Positions 16,084 to 23,021 of a stretch of 48,110 nucleotides of DNA are shown in pieces. This stretch comes from Sphingomonadales bacterium (GTDB lineage: Bacteria > Pseudomonadota > Alphaproteobacteria > SMXS01): NCBI GenBank assembly GCA_022844405.1, contig JALHLV010000029.1:1-48110 (forward strand), given 5' to 3'. Both the position numbers and the translations under genes were made by a program. The notes beneath the pieces were generated by a model. The model did not search any database. It was not told where the DNA came from and saw nothing but the letters and a program-made list of their open reading frames with translations. Position 1 is the stretch's first letter. Each line of letters opens with the position of its first letter.

Positions 16084-17361
16084 TCAGCGCTTCCTGAACC
16101 GGATCGGCAGTTCCCTTAGCTGGTGCAGGAAGATGCTCGGCTCGTGAGTGAACTCGTCGAGCGGGCGGGCGAGCTGGATGTCGTCGACCCGGTCGAGCAG
16201 GATTTCGAACGCCGAGACCATCTCGCGGCGCGCCAGCATGGCGCCCGGGCAGAAATGGGTGCCCATGCCGAAGGCGATCTGGGCGCCGGCGTTCTTGCGG
16301 CTGACGTCGAAGCTCTCGCCGTCGTCGAACTTTTCCTCGTCGCGGTTCGCCGAACCATAGGCCATGAACACGATGGTGCCCGCCGGAATCACGGTGCCGC
16401 TCAGCTCCACGTCCTGCGTCGCCTGGCGGAACAGGCCGAGCACCGGCGTCTCGTAGCGCAGCGTTTCCTCGACGAAGTTCCTGATCAGCGACCGGTCGGC
16501 GCGCAGCTTGGCCATCTCGGACGGATTCTTCAGCAGGTTCCAAAGGCCATGCGCCAGCGCGCTGGTGGTGGTCTCGTTTCCGCCGGTGATGAGCTGGTGC
16601 ATCATGTTCTGCAGCTCGTGCATCGACATGGGCTCCTCGCCCTCGAAGCGGGTGTTGACCAGCACCGACATGATGTCGTTGGTCGGCTGCTTCCGCCGGT
16701 CCTCGAACACCCTGTAGAAGAAATGCTGGGCGTCGAGTTCGGTCCACGCGCAGCGCTCGATCTCGGCGTCGGTCGCCATCAGACCGCCGGGCATCAGCAT
16801 GGCGTCGGACCAGGACTTCAGCCGCAGATACTGGTCGTTGGGCAGGCCGAGCTGGTCGGCGATGACCTTGCAGGGAAGGGGCACGCAGAAGTCGCCGACG
16901 AACTCGCATTCGCCCTGATCGACGAAGGCATCGACCAGCTCGTGGACCATCTGGTCCACATAGGGCTTCATCTCGTTGACGCGGCTGGCCGTGAAGGTGC
17001 GGTCGATATATTGCCGCCAGCGGTTATGGGCGGGCGGATCGGTCCGCTGCAGTACCTGCACATGGGCCCAGCCATAGGTGCGCAGGATGTCCTCGTGACG
17101 GATGAGCGCTTCGCGCGGACCGCCGCGCGAGCTGTGCGTCATGTCCGAGGTGAACAGGTCCGGCCGCTTCTTGATGAAGCGGATGTCGTCGTACTTGGTG
17201 ACGTAATACATGCCGGTCTGCGGGCTGGGATAGACCGGGCACTGGGCGCGCATGGTCTGGTAGTAGGGATAGGGGCAGCCCTGCACCTTGCGGTCCAGCG
17301 GGTTGAACCCTTCGATCGGCAGCGCCGTTCCCATGACCGGCTTTTCGGCGAGCGTGCTCAT
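16084..17361 (-). CDS. cytochrome P450 (second of three)
   Basis: The 425-residue P450 has GGNETTT (residues 260-266) in the I helix, the K-helix pair Glu299/Arg302, and the heme loop FGMGTHFCPG with Cys371. It shares long stretches with the P450 at 18368-19630, for example DPP.H.RWR, PLPCKVIADQLG and the identical C-terminus ELPIRFRKR. The two are clear paralogues from a local duplication. The ATG at 17361 starts a normal N-terminus; a longer frame would run antisense through the neighbouring toxin gene. No ferredoxin or reductase is nearby. Confidence 0.95.
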   Translation of the reverse strand: MSTLAEKPVMGTALPIEGFNPLDRKVQGCPYPYYQTMRAQCPVYPSPQTGMYYVTKYDDIRFIKKRPDLFTSDMTHSSRGGPREALIRHEDILRTYGWAHVQVLQRTDPPAHNRWRQYIDRTFTASRVNEMKPYVDQMVHELVDAFVDQGECEFVGDFCVPLPCKVIADQLGLPNDQYLRLKSWSDAMLMPGGLMATDAEIERCAWTELDAQHFFYRVFEDRRKQPTNDIMSVLVNTRFEGEEPMSMHELQNMMHQLITGGNETTTSALAHGLWNLLKNPSEMAKLRADRSLIRNFVEETLRYETPVLGLFRQATQDVELSGTVIPAGTIVFMAYGSANRDEEKFDDGESFDVSRKNAGAQIAFGMGTHFCPGAMLARREMVSAFEILLDRVDDIQLARPLDEFTHEPSIFLHQLRELPIRFRKR

Positions 17362-17437
17362 GACCTGTCCCCGTTGATGCGCTGAAAGCGTCACAGGGAT
17401 ATTTACATTCGTGGATGACCGCATCAAGCCCGCGCTT

Positions 17438-17899
17438 TCATAACAGCCGCGGGTCGAAGGCGAAGGCGCGCCGGCCGGGGTCGGGGATCGCGGCCGCCAA
17501 TGAATGTCGCACGTTGAGGACGAGGTTGGCGGATTCGGCCACCAGCACCGAGGGCACCCGCAGCACCGGCGTCCGTGCCTCGGCGATCCAGCGGTCGCCC
17601 CAGGCGCGGCTGTCGCGCTCGTCCAGCAACTCGGCGGGGCCGTTCTCGGCCCAGGCTCCGGGCGCGGCCCGCTCCAGCGGCGACAGGTCAACGCGCATCA
17701 GAACGTAGTCGGGTGGCAGCAGGTCAGGCGGCAGATCCAGGTGAACCAGCACCTCGAGCAGCGGCAGCGCGGCCTCCTCGGACAGATAGACCACGGGCCG
17801 GCTAGGGGAATTCCAGCGACCGCCGTGGCGCCGCGCGCCCTCGCCGGACAGATCGGCCCATGGCAGGCGCGTCAGCCGCCACGCGGTGGCTGGCGGCAT
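17438..17899 (-). CDS. RES-domain toxin (NAD+-degrading type)
   Basis: The 153-residue protein shows the RES signature: GARRHGGRWNSPSRPVVYLSEE with the conserved Arg in GRW, then LPLLEVLVHL with its Glu, and later PSVLVAESANLVLN, ending in AFDPRLL. Characterised RES toxins of RES-Xre systems degrade NAD+ by phosphorolysis or hydrolysis and stop growth. Its ATG overlaps the last base of the antitoxin stop (TGATG), the usual coupling of this module. The length is normal for the family and nothing looks broken. The module lies between two paralogous P450 genes. Confidence 0.85.
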   Translation of the reverse strand: MPPATAWRLTRLPWADLSGEGARRHGGRWNSPSRPVVYLSEEAALPLLEVLVHLDLPPDLLPPDYVLMRVDLSPLERAAPGAWAENGPAELLDERDSRAWGDRWIAEARTPVLRVPSVLVAESANLVLNVRHSLAAAIPDPGRRAFAFDPRLL

Positions 17900-18306
17900 C
17901 AGGCCGCGAGGCCGTGATCGATGCGGCTGAGCACGTCCTCGACGAAGCGGGCGCCTTCCTCGGTATCAAGCAGCGTCATGGGTGCCTGCCCGCCCAGCGG
18001 CCGCGTCGGCCGCTCCAGCCAGCGCCGCGCCTGGTCGGCGCCGCCGAAAGTATCGAGCGTCCGCCGCCAGACCCGAAAGAAACGGGCGACACGGTCGGAC
18101 TGCGCCGGGCTGAACTGTCCGCCCTGGCGGCTATGCGACAGGGTGCGCAGGGGAATCACGCCGAACGCGGCGAGATCGTTGACGGTAAGGCCCAGTGCCT
18201 GCGCGGCGGCGGCGACGGCGTCGAACGAAAGCCCGGTGCGAATCTGGTCGATGAAGTCCAGTCTCGCGACCGGCCCCTCGGAAAATCCATACGGCGTCTC
18301 GGGCAT
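17899..18306 (-). CDS. Xre/MbcA/ParS-type antitoxin of the RES module (DUF2384)
   Basis: The 135-residue protein has an N-terminal helical DNA-binding region (about residues 20-70, FDAVAAAAQALGLTVNDLAAFG) and a C-terminal DUF2384/MbcA-ParS-Xre toxin-binding domain (about 75-130, LDTFGGADQARRWLERP). Two ATGs compete: GGAG is 7 bases before the one at 18306 but only 1 base from the one at 18312, so 18306 is chosen. Upstream lies a near-perfect inverted repeat overlapping the promoter, the expected site of autoregulation. It should neutralise the RES toxin encoded immediately downstream. Confidence 0.85.
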   Translation of the reverse strand: MPETPYGFSEGPVARLDFIDQIRTGLSFDAVAAAAQALGLTVNDLAAFGVIPLRTLSHSRQGGQFSPAQSDRVARFFRVWRRTLDTFGGADQARRWLERPTRPLGGQAPMTLLDTEEGARFVEDVLSRIDHGLAA

Positions 18307-18318
18307 CGTCATGCTCCT

Positions 18319-18364
18319 TTGGCAACTTGCCCTAGTATATACGGCAAATTGCCAAGGCGTGCAA
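18319..18364 (-). promoter_or_regulatory. promoter with overlapping operator of the RES/Xre module
   Basis: Reading on the minus strand, TTGCAC (18364-18359) and TATATA (18341-18336) are 17 bases apart, an ideal sigma-70-type arrangement. The arms TTGGCAACTTGCC (18319-18331) and GGCAAATTGCCAA (18343-18355) form a 13-bp inverted repeat with one mismatch; the 11-base spacer contains the -10 element. A dimeric antitoxin bound here would cover the promoter. The whole control region fits in the 61 bases between the P450 stop and the antitoxin start. Confidence 0.7.
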
Positions 18365-18367
18365 GCC

Positions 18368-19630
18368 CTACCGCTTTCTGAAGCGGATCGGCAGTTCCTT
18401 CATCTGGTGCAGGAACACGCTGCGCTGGTGGGTGTCCTCGGGCAGCGGCCGGGCAAGGGCGATGTCGTCCAGCCGGTCGAGCAGCGCCTCGAAGGTGCTG
18501 AGGATTTCCTGCCGGGCCAGCATGGCGCCTGGGCAGAAATGCGCGCCCATGCCGAAGGCGATCTGGGCGCCGGCGTTCTTGCGGGTGACGTCGAAGGTCT
18601 CGCCGTCGTCGAACTTGTCCTCGTCCCGGTTGGCGGCGGCGTAGGTCAGCACCACGAGCGAATCCTTTGGGATGGTCGTGCCGGACACCTCCACGTCGCG
18701 CGTGGTCTTGCGGGCCAGGCCCAGCACCGGCGTCTCGAAGCGCAGCGTCTCCTCGACGAAGTTCTTCAAGAGCGAGCGGTCGGCGCGCAGCCGCGTCATC
18801 TGCTCCGGGAACTTCAGCAGGTTCCAAAGCGCGTGGGAGATGGCGCTGGTCGTCGTCTCGTTGCCGCCGGTCAGCAGCTGGTTCATGAGATTTTGCAGCT
18901 CATGCATGGTGAGCGGCGGCTCGCCGCCCATGTCGGTGTGCACCAGCGCCGACATGATGTCGCCCTTGGGCTCGCGGCGCCGGTCCTCGAACACCTTGTA
19001 GAAATAGTGCTGGGACTCGACCACCAGGTGCGCGCACTCGACGACGCGCTCGTCCGGGCATGTCGGGCTGCCGGGCTCGAGCATGGCGTCGGACCACGCC
19101 TTCAGCTTCCAGAAATTGTCGCGGTCGACGCCGAGCTGGTCGGCGATCACCTTGCAGGGCAGCGGGATGGCGAACTGGGTGACGAACTCGCATTCGCCGT
19201 CGTCGATCCAATTGTCGATCAGCTCGGCCACCATGGCGTCGATATAGGGCGTCATCTCGCGCACCCGGCCGGCGGTGAAGGTGCGGTCGATCAGGTTGCG
19301 CCAGCGGCTGTGGCCCGGCGGATCGGTGCGCTGCAGGGTCTGGACGTTGTCCCAGCCATAGGTCTGCAGGATGCGGTCGTGCTCCTTGTGGACATCGCGC
19401 CGGCCGCGCTCCTGCAGGGTGATGTTGGAGGTAAAGTCCTGGTAGTTCTTCTTGATGGCGCGGATGTCGTCATAACGGGTGACCAGATAAGTGCCGGTCT
19501 CCGGCATGCGGTAGACCGGGCACTCGCCGCGCAGCCGCTGGAAGAACTCGTAGGGGCACGCATGCACCTTCGGGTCGAGCAGGCTGTAGTCGTCGAGGTC
19601 CTTGGTGTTGTCGCGTGGCCGCATCGGCAT
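18368..19630 (-). CDS. cytochrome P450 (third of three)
   Basis: The 420-residue P450 has GGNETTT (residues 256-262 region), K-helix Glu295/Arg298 and the heme loop FGMGAHFCPG with Cys366. It is a paralogue of the P450 at 16084-17361, with matching N-terminal (CPVYxxPxTG), central (PLPCKVIADQLG) and C-terminal (ELPIRFRKR) segments. The RES/Xre module sits between the two copies. The transporter and NTF2-like genes upstream are on the same strand, so it may be the distal gene of that transcript. The substrate is unknown. Confidence 0.95.
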   Translation of the reverse strand: MPMRPRDNTKDLDDYSLLDPKVHACPYEFFQRLRGECPVYRMPETGTYLVTRYDDIRAIKKNYQDFTSNITLQERGRRDVHKEHDRILQTYGWDNVQTLQRTDPPGHSRWRNLIDRTFTAGRVREMTPYIDAMVAELIDNWIDDGECEFVTQFAIPLPCKVIADQLGVDRDNFWKLKAWSDAMLEPGSPTCPDERVVECAHLVVESQHYFYKVFEDRRREPKGDIMSALVHTDMGGEPPLTMHELQNLMNQLLTGGNETTTSAISHALWNLLKFPEQMTRLRADRSLLKNFVEETLRFETPVLGLARKTTRDVEVSGTTIPKDSLVVLTYAAANRDEDKFDDGETFDVTRKNAGAQIAFGMGAHFCPGAMLARQEILSTFEALLDRLDDIALARPLPEDTHQRSVFLHQMKELPIRFRKR

Positions 19631-19686
19631 CTTCGTCCTCCCGTTGCAGCAGGTGAGTATGCGCCGGCCGGGCGCGATTGGTAAGC

Positions 19687-21075
19687 TCAGGCGAGGCCCT
19701 TAGCGTCCTCCCGGTCGCGAGCGTCCTCTTCGGCGCTCCACTCCTCGGCGTCCTGGGCCGTGCGGATGTAGTGCTTGCGGGCCAGGGTCAGGAACAGGAA
19801 CCCGAGCGCGCCAAAGATCACGGTGACCGACATGACCGAGTAGCGCACGCCCTGGTCGCTGGGGAAGATGTGCTCGTTGAACATTCCCGCGATCGGCGGC
19901 CCCAGCATCATGCCGAACGACACCATGAACATGTACACGGCGGCCACGCGCGCCCGCAACGGCGGCGGCGTGACATAGGTGAGCGACGCATAGGCCATGG
20001 CGAAGGGAGAGTTCACGAAGATCAGCGCCGGCACGTAGAAGACGAACGCCCAAACCGGATTGGGCATCACCTGGATGGCGAGAACCGAGGCGACGCCGAT
20101 CAGGCCACCGACCAGCGGTGCCAGGATGTTGGCGTCCTTCCTGCCGCGCCGCGTCAGATGCGCGGCGTAAAGCGCAGCGAAGATCGGCCCCAGCGGTCCC
20201 GTCACCAGGAATATCCAGCCGAAGATCTGCGACGCCTCGGCATTGTTCATCCCGTGCACGCGGACGAAGTAGGAAACGGTCCAGAACACGAAGGCGTAGC
20301 CGAGCAGGCCGAAGCACAGAAAACCGAGATGATGGAACACCGTCATCCTGGCGTTTCGCCGGTAGAAATTCATGATCGAGATGTCGGCGCCGGTACCTGC
20401 CGCGGCGTCGGCCGGGCGGGCGACGGTCCGGCGTACCGGTTCGCGGATCAGCAGGAACAGGAACGCCAGCAACAGACCCGGCGCGCCGACATAGAGGAAC
20501 GTCTGTTGCCAGGGCGCCAACTCGCCGAAGAACGGGAGATGCAACGGATCGGCCTGCTCGACCATGCCATAGACGTAGCCGCCGATGATGAAAGCGATAC
20601 CCGAGCCCATGATCGGGCCGGCCTGCACCACGCTGAGCGCCAGCGGAATCTTGTCGCGAGGGAAATAGTCGCCGATCAGCGAGTTGGTCGCCGGGGTCAG
20701 CGTCGCTTCGCCGACGCCGACGCCGATGCGGGCGAGAAACACGATCCAGAAGCTCTTGGTCAGGCCGCAGGCCATGGTCATCAGCGACCAGAAGAAGATG
20801 CCGATGGCGATGATGTGCTTGCGGCTCTTGCGGTCCGACATCCAGGCGATGGGAAGTCCCGCGATGGCATAGAAGACGGCGAAGACGCCGTAGAGCCAGG
20901 CGATCTGGGCATCGCCCACGTTCAGGTCGGCCTTCATCTGGTCGACGACGATGGCCACCACCTGGCGGTCGATATAGGCGATCAGCGCGGCGATGATCAG
21001 CACGCCGACGACCGCCCATGCCAGTAGCGGTTTCGGGTAAGCGGCCTGCGCCGGCGCCCCTTGCGATTCAGCCAC
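19687..21075 (-). CDS. MFS transporter, spinster-like
   Basis: The roughly 462-residue protein has 12 predicted membrane helices and the YIDRQVVAIVVDQMKADL and GLPIAWMSDRKSRK segments typical of the spinster-like branch of the major facilitator superfamily. Members often accompany genes for degradation of hydrophobic or aromatic compounds in proteobacteria. The start is taken as GTG at 21075 because AGGGGAGG lies 8 bases upstream; a longer in-frame GTG start at 21096 would place that ribosome site inside the coding region. The gene is followed by a P450 gene after 56 bases. The transport direction and solute are unknown. Confidence 0.88.
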   Translation of the reverse strand: MAESQGAPAQAAYPKPLLAWAVVGVLIIAALIAYIDRQVVAIVVDQMKADLNVGDAQIAWLYGVFAVFYAIAGLPIAWMSDRKSRKHIIAIGIFFWSLMTMACGLTKSFWIVFLARIGVGVGEATLTPATNSLIGDYFPRDKIPLALSVVQAGPIMGSGIAFIIGGYVYGMVEQADPLHLPFFGELAPWQQTFLYVGAPGLLLAFLFLLIREPVRRTVARPADAAAGTGADISIMNFYRRNARMTVFHHLGFLCFGLLGYAFVFWTVSYFVRVHGMNNAEASQIFGWIFLVTGPLGPIFAALYAAHLTRRGRKDANILAPLVGGLIGVASVLAIQVMPNPVWAFVFYVPALIFVNSPFAMAYASLTYVTPPPLRARVAAVYMFMVSFGMMLGPPIAGMFNEHIFPSDQGVRYSVMSVTVIFGALGFLFLTLARKHYIRTAQDAEEWSAEEDARDREDAKGLA

Positions 21076-21165
21076 GGCGTCTGCCTCCCCTGTCACTTCC
21101 GGCAGGGACTATATCAATTTGTACGGGTTCGGCGAGCGATGAATGGCTGCCTGAGGTTTTGCGGA

Positions 21166-21792
21166 TCACCCATAGAACGCGCGGCGGTGATACAGGAAGT
21201 CGTCGCGGTTCTGCTGCATGCGCATTTCCTGCGGTATGCCGTAGTAGCCCTGCGACGACGGAGATTCGATGCGCTGCCAGTCGGTTATGCCGGTGCGGTA
21301 GGTGATCTTCCAGACGTTGTCGCGTTTTTCCATCCGGTCCATGTAACGGCCGCCAACCCAGTAATCCATTTCGGTGTCATGGGCGGTGGCCGAGGCCTGC
21401 GGGTCGCCCTTGGGCCGCATGCGGTGGTACGCGGTGAAGTAGGCTTCCGTGTAGGCGGCCGTGGCGCCGGGCTCGACATCGATGAAGATGTTGCCGAGCT
21501 GGTGGTGGGTGCGGAAATGCGTCGCCAGCACGCCCAGCGCATAGGCGACGAAGTCGCCGGGCTGTCCGGGCTTCGACGGCCGCGCCGGATCGGACGACGG
21601 ACCGATGAAGCCGTGCCGGTGCTGCGAGCCGGGATGGAACACGCTGCGCAGCAGCTCCTCGTCGCGGTGATCGATGGCGCGGCAATAGGTCATCATCACC
21701 TCGGCGCAGGCCTGCTTGTCGAGCAGCATCTGAAGATGTGGATCGGAAACGCTGGCCACGCTGCCGGCCTGGAGCATGTGCTGGATGGTCAT
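21166..21792 (-). CDS. NTF2-like (SnoaL/LinA-type) protein, first of three in a row
   Basis: The 208-residue protein has the cone-shaped NTF2-like pattern: N-terminal helix QMLLDKQACAEVMMTYCRAIDHRD, then FHPGSQHRHG, a THHQLGN.FIDV strand, VGGRYMDRMEKRDNVWKITYRT, and a conserved Trp in DWQRIE. The Asp in AIDHRD and the His preceding the Asn in HHQLGN match the catalytic Asp-His pair of LinA and scytalone dehydratase, so a dehydratase or isomerase activity is plausible. It is the last of three related genes on this strand, 29 bases after the second. Confidence 0.82.
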   Translation of the reverse strand: MTIQHMLQAGSVASVSDPHLQMLLDKQACAEVMMTYCRAIDHRDEELLRSVFHPGSQHRHGFIGPSSDPARPSKPGQPGDFVAYALGVLATHFRTHHQLGNIFIDVEPGATAAYTEAYFTAYHRMRPKGDPQASATAHDTEMDYWVGGRYMDRMEKRDNVWKITYRTGITDWQRIESPSSQGYYGIPQEMRMQQNRDDFLYHRRAFYG

Positions 21793-21821
21793 TCGGTCGT
21801 CCCTCGGTTCGGATGGAAGAT

Positions 21822-22346
21822 CTAGTCGGCGGCGCCGAGACGGCGGGCGCTGTAGAGCAGGTCGTCGGGCTTGCGCTTGCCGGCGAGCCGGCTGCGCGCC
21901 GGGTCGGTGCGCCAGTTGACGCTGGGCTCGATCCGGCTCCAGTCGCTGAGGCAGGTGCGGTGCTTGATGCGCCATTCGCCGCCCCGCCTCTCGTACCGGT
22001 CGATATAGCGGCCGACGGCGAGCTGGTCGTGCGGCTGGCCGTTCACCTCGTAGGTGTAATAGCCGGTCCAATGGACCTCGCCGAAGGCGGTGTCGCCGTC
22101 GATATCGATCAGGATGTTGGTGTTGTCGTGATGCACCGCGATCCAGCCGGACAGCAGGCCGATCACCCAGTCCACATAGTCGGGCGCGCTGCCGACGAAG
22201 GCGCCGTGGTCGTCGGTGCCGTCGGGCCAGTAGACCGACGCCAGCAGCTCGCGGTCCAGCCGGTCGGCGGCGCGGGAATAGCGGTAGCTGAGGTCGGTGA
22301 TCGCCTGCTTGTCGAGCAGCGCCTGGATCTGGTCGTCGCGCGACAT
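21822..22346 (-). CDS. NTF2-like (SnoaL/LinA-type) protein, second of three
   Basis: The 174-residue protein aligns with its two neighbours: LLDKQAITDLSYRYSRAADRLD at the start, WPDGTDDHGAFVG, then HHDNTNILIDIDGDTA and AVGRYIDRYERRGGEWRIKHRT. The Asp in AADRLD and the His in HHDNTN correspond to the LinA-type catalytic pair. Its ATG overlaps the stop of the upstream member by one base (TGATG), which implies translational coupling and joint stoichiometry. Sequence differences outside the core suggest a different substrate rather than simple redundancy. Confidence 0.82.
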   Translation of the reverse strand: MSRDDQIQALLDKQAITDLSYRYSRAADRLDRELLASVYWPDGTDDHGAFVGSAPDYVDWVIGLLSGWIAVHHDNTNILIDIDGDTAFGEVHWTGYYTYEVNGQPHDQLAVGRYIDRYERRGGEWRIKHRTCLSDWSRIEPSVNWRTDPARSRLAGKRKPDDLLYSARRLGAAD

Positions 22347-22882
22347 CAGGTGCCCTTTCCCATGCTCGCTTCGAGGCGGTAGACCGGATCGTCCGGATGC
22401 TTGCCGCCGATCTTCTCGGCCGGCATCGTCCACATGTTGCGGTCGGACGGCGGATCGAACCGTTCGAAATCGCTGACGCCGGTGCGGGCGATGATCTTCC
22501 ACTCGCCGTCGCGCCGCTCGAGGCGGTCGAGATACCGGCCGCCGGTGAAATAGTCCTCCTCGGCGCCGCTCTGCTCGTTGATCCGGCGGTGATGGGCCCA
22601 GAAATGGCATTCGGACACCGCACGGTCGCCGTCGAGCGTCACCAGCACGTTGGAGATCATGTGCTTGCAGGCCTTCAGCGGCCGGCAGATCGCCATCGCC
22701 CGGCCGACGAAATCCCACGACCTGCCGACGAACATGCCGTGATTGTGCGCCGACTCCGGATGGAAGCACGAGCGCAGCGCCGCCTCGTCCGCCCGGTCGC
22801 AGCCGCGCGCATAGCGGTAGAGGACTTCGGCGATTTCCTGCTTGTCGGCGAGCGCGGCAAGGCGCGGGTCCGATCCCGTCAT
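22346..22882 (-). CDS. NTF2-like (SnoaL/LinA-type) protein, third of three (promoter-proximal)
   Basis: The 178-residue product has the same layout as the two that follow it: ALADKQEIAEVLYRYARGCDRAD, FHPESAHNHGMFVG, KHMISNVLVTLDGDRA and TGGRYLDRLERRDGEWKIIART. The Asp-His pair is again present (GCDRAD and KHMISN). The ATG at 22882 has GGGAGA about 8 bases upstream; an in-frame start at 22936 would precede that site and add an unconserved peptide. It is the first gene of a run NTF2-NTF2-NTF2-MFS-P450, placed just after the terminator of the first TonB receptor gene. Confidence 0.82.
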   Translation of the reverse strand: MTGSDPRLAALADKQEIAEVLYRYARGCDRADEAALRSCFHPESAHNHGMFVGRSWDFVGRAMAICRPLKACKHMISNVLVTLDGDRAVSECHFWAHHRRINEQSGAEEDYFTGGRYLDRLERRDGEWKIIARTGVSDFERFDPPSDRNMWTMPAEKIGGKHPDDPVYRLEASMGKGT

Positions 22883-22945
22883 GTGGCGTCTCCCGTTTCC
22901 CGCCGTCGAGGATAACGGGCGCGTGGCCGACCGCAAGCGGAGAAG

Positions 22946-22976
22946 AAAAAGGGCGCCGGTGTTGCCACCGGCGCCC
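22946..22976 (-). terminator. rho-independent terminator of the first TonB receptor gene
   Basis: On the minus strand an 11-bp perfect stem (22976-22966 pairing with 22961-22951, GGGCGCCGGTG type) closes a GCAA tetraloop and is followed by five T residues (22950-22946). It lies 45 bases beyond the receptor stop codon and separates the receptor from the NTF2-like operon. Confidence 0.88.
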
Positions 22977-23021
22977 TGGATCAGGAGTGGCCGGCGATGC
23001 CGGCCGTCCCCCTCCTGGAGA

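Noticed and set aside
17362-17691. N-terminal extension of the second P450 frame
   Set aside because: It overlaps the RES toxin gene on the same strand in another frame and lacks P450 features; the ATG at 17361 gives a normal N-terminus.
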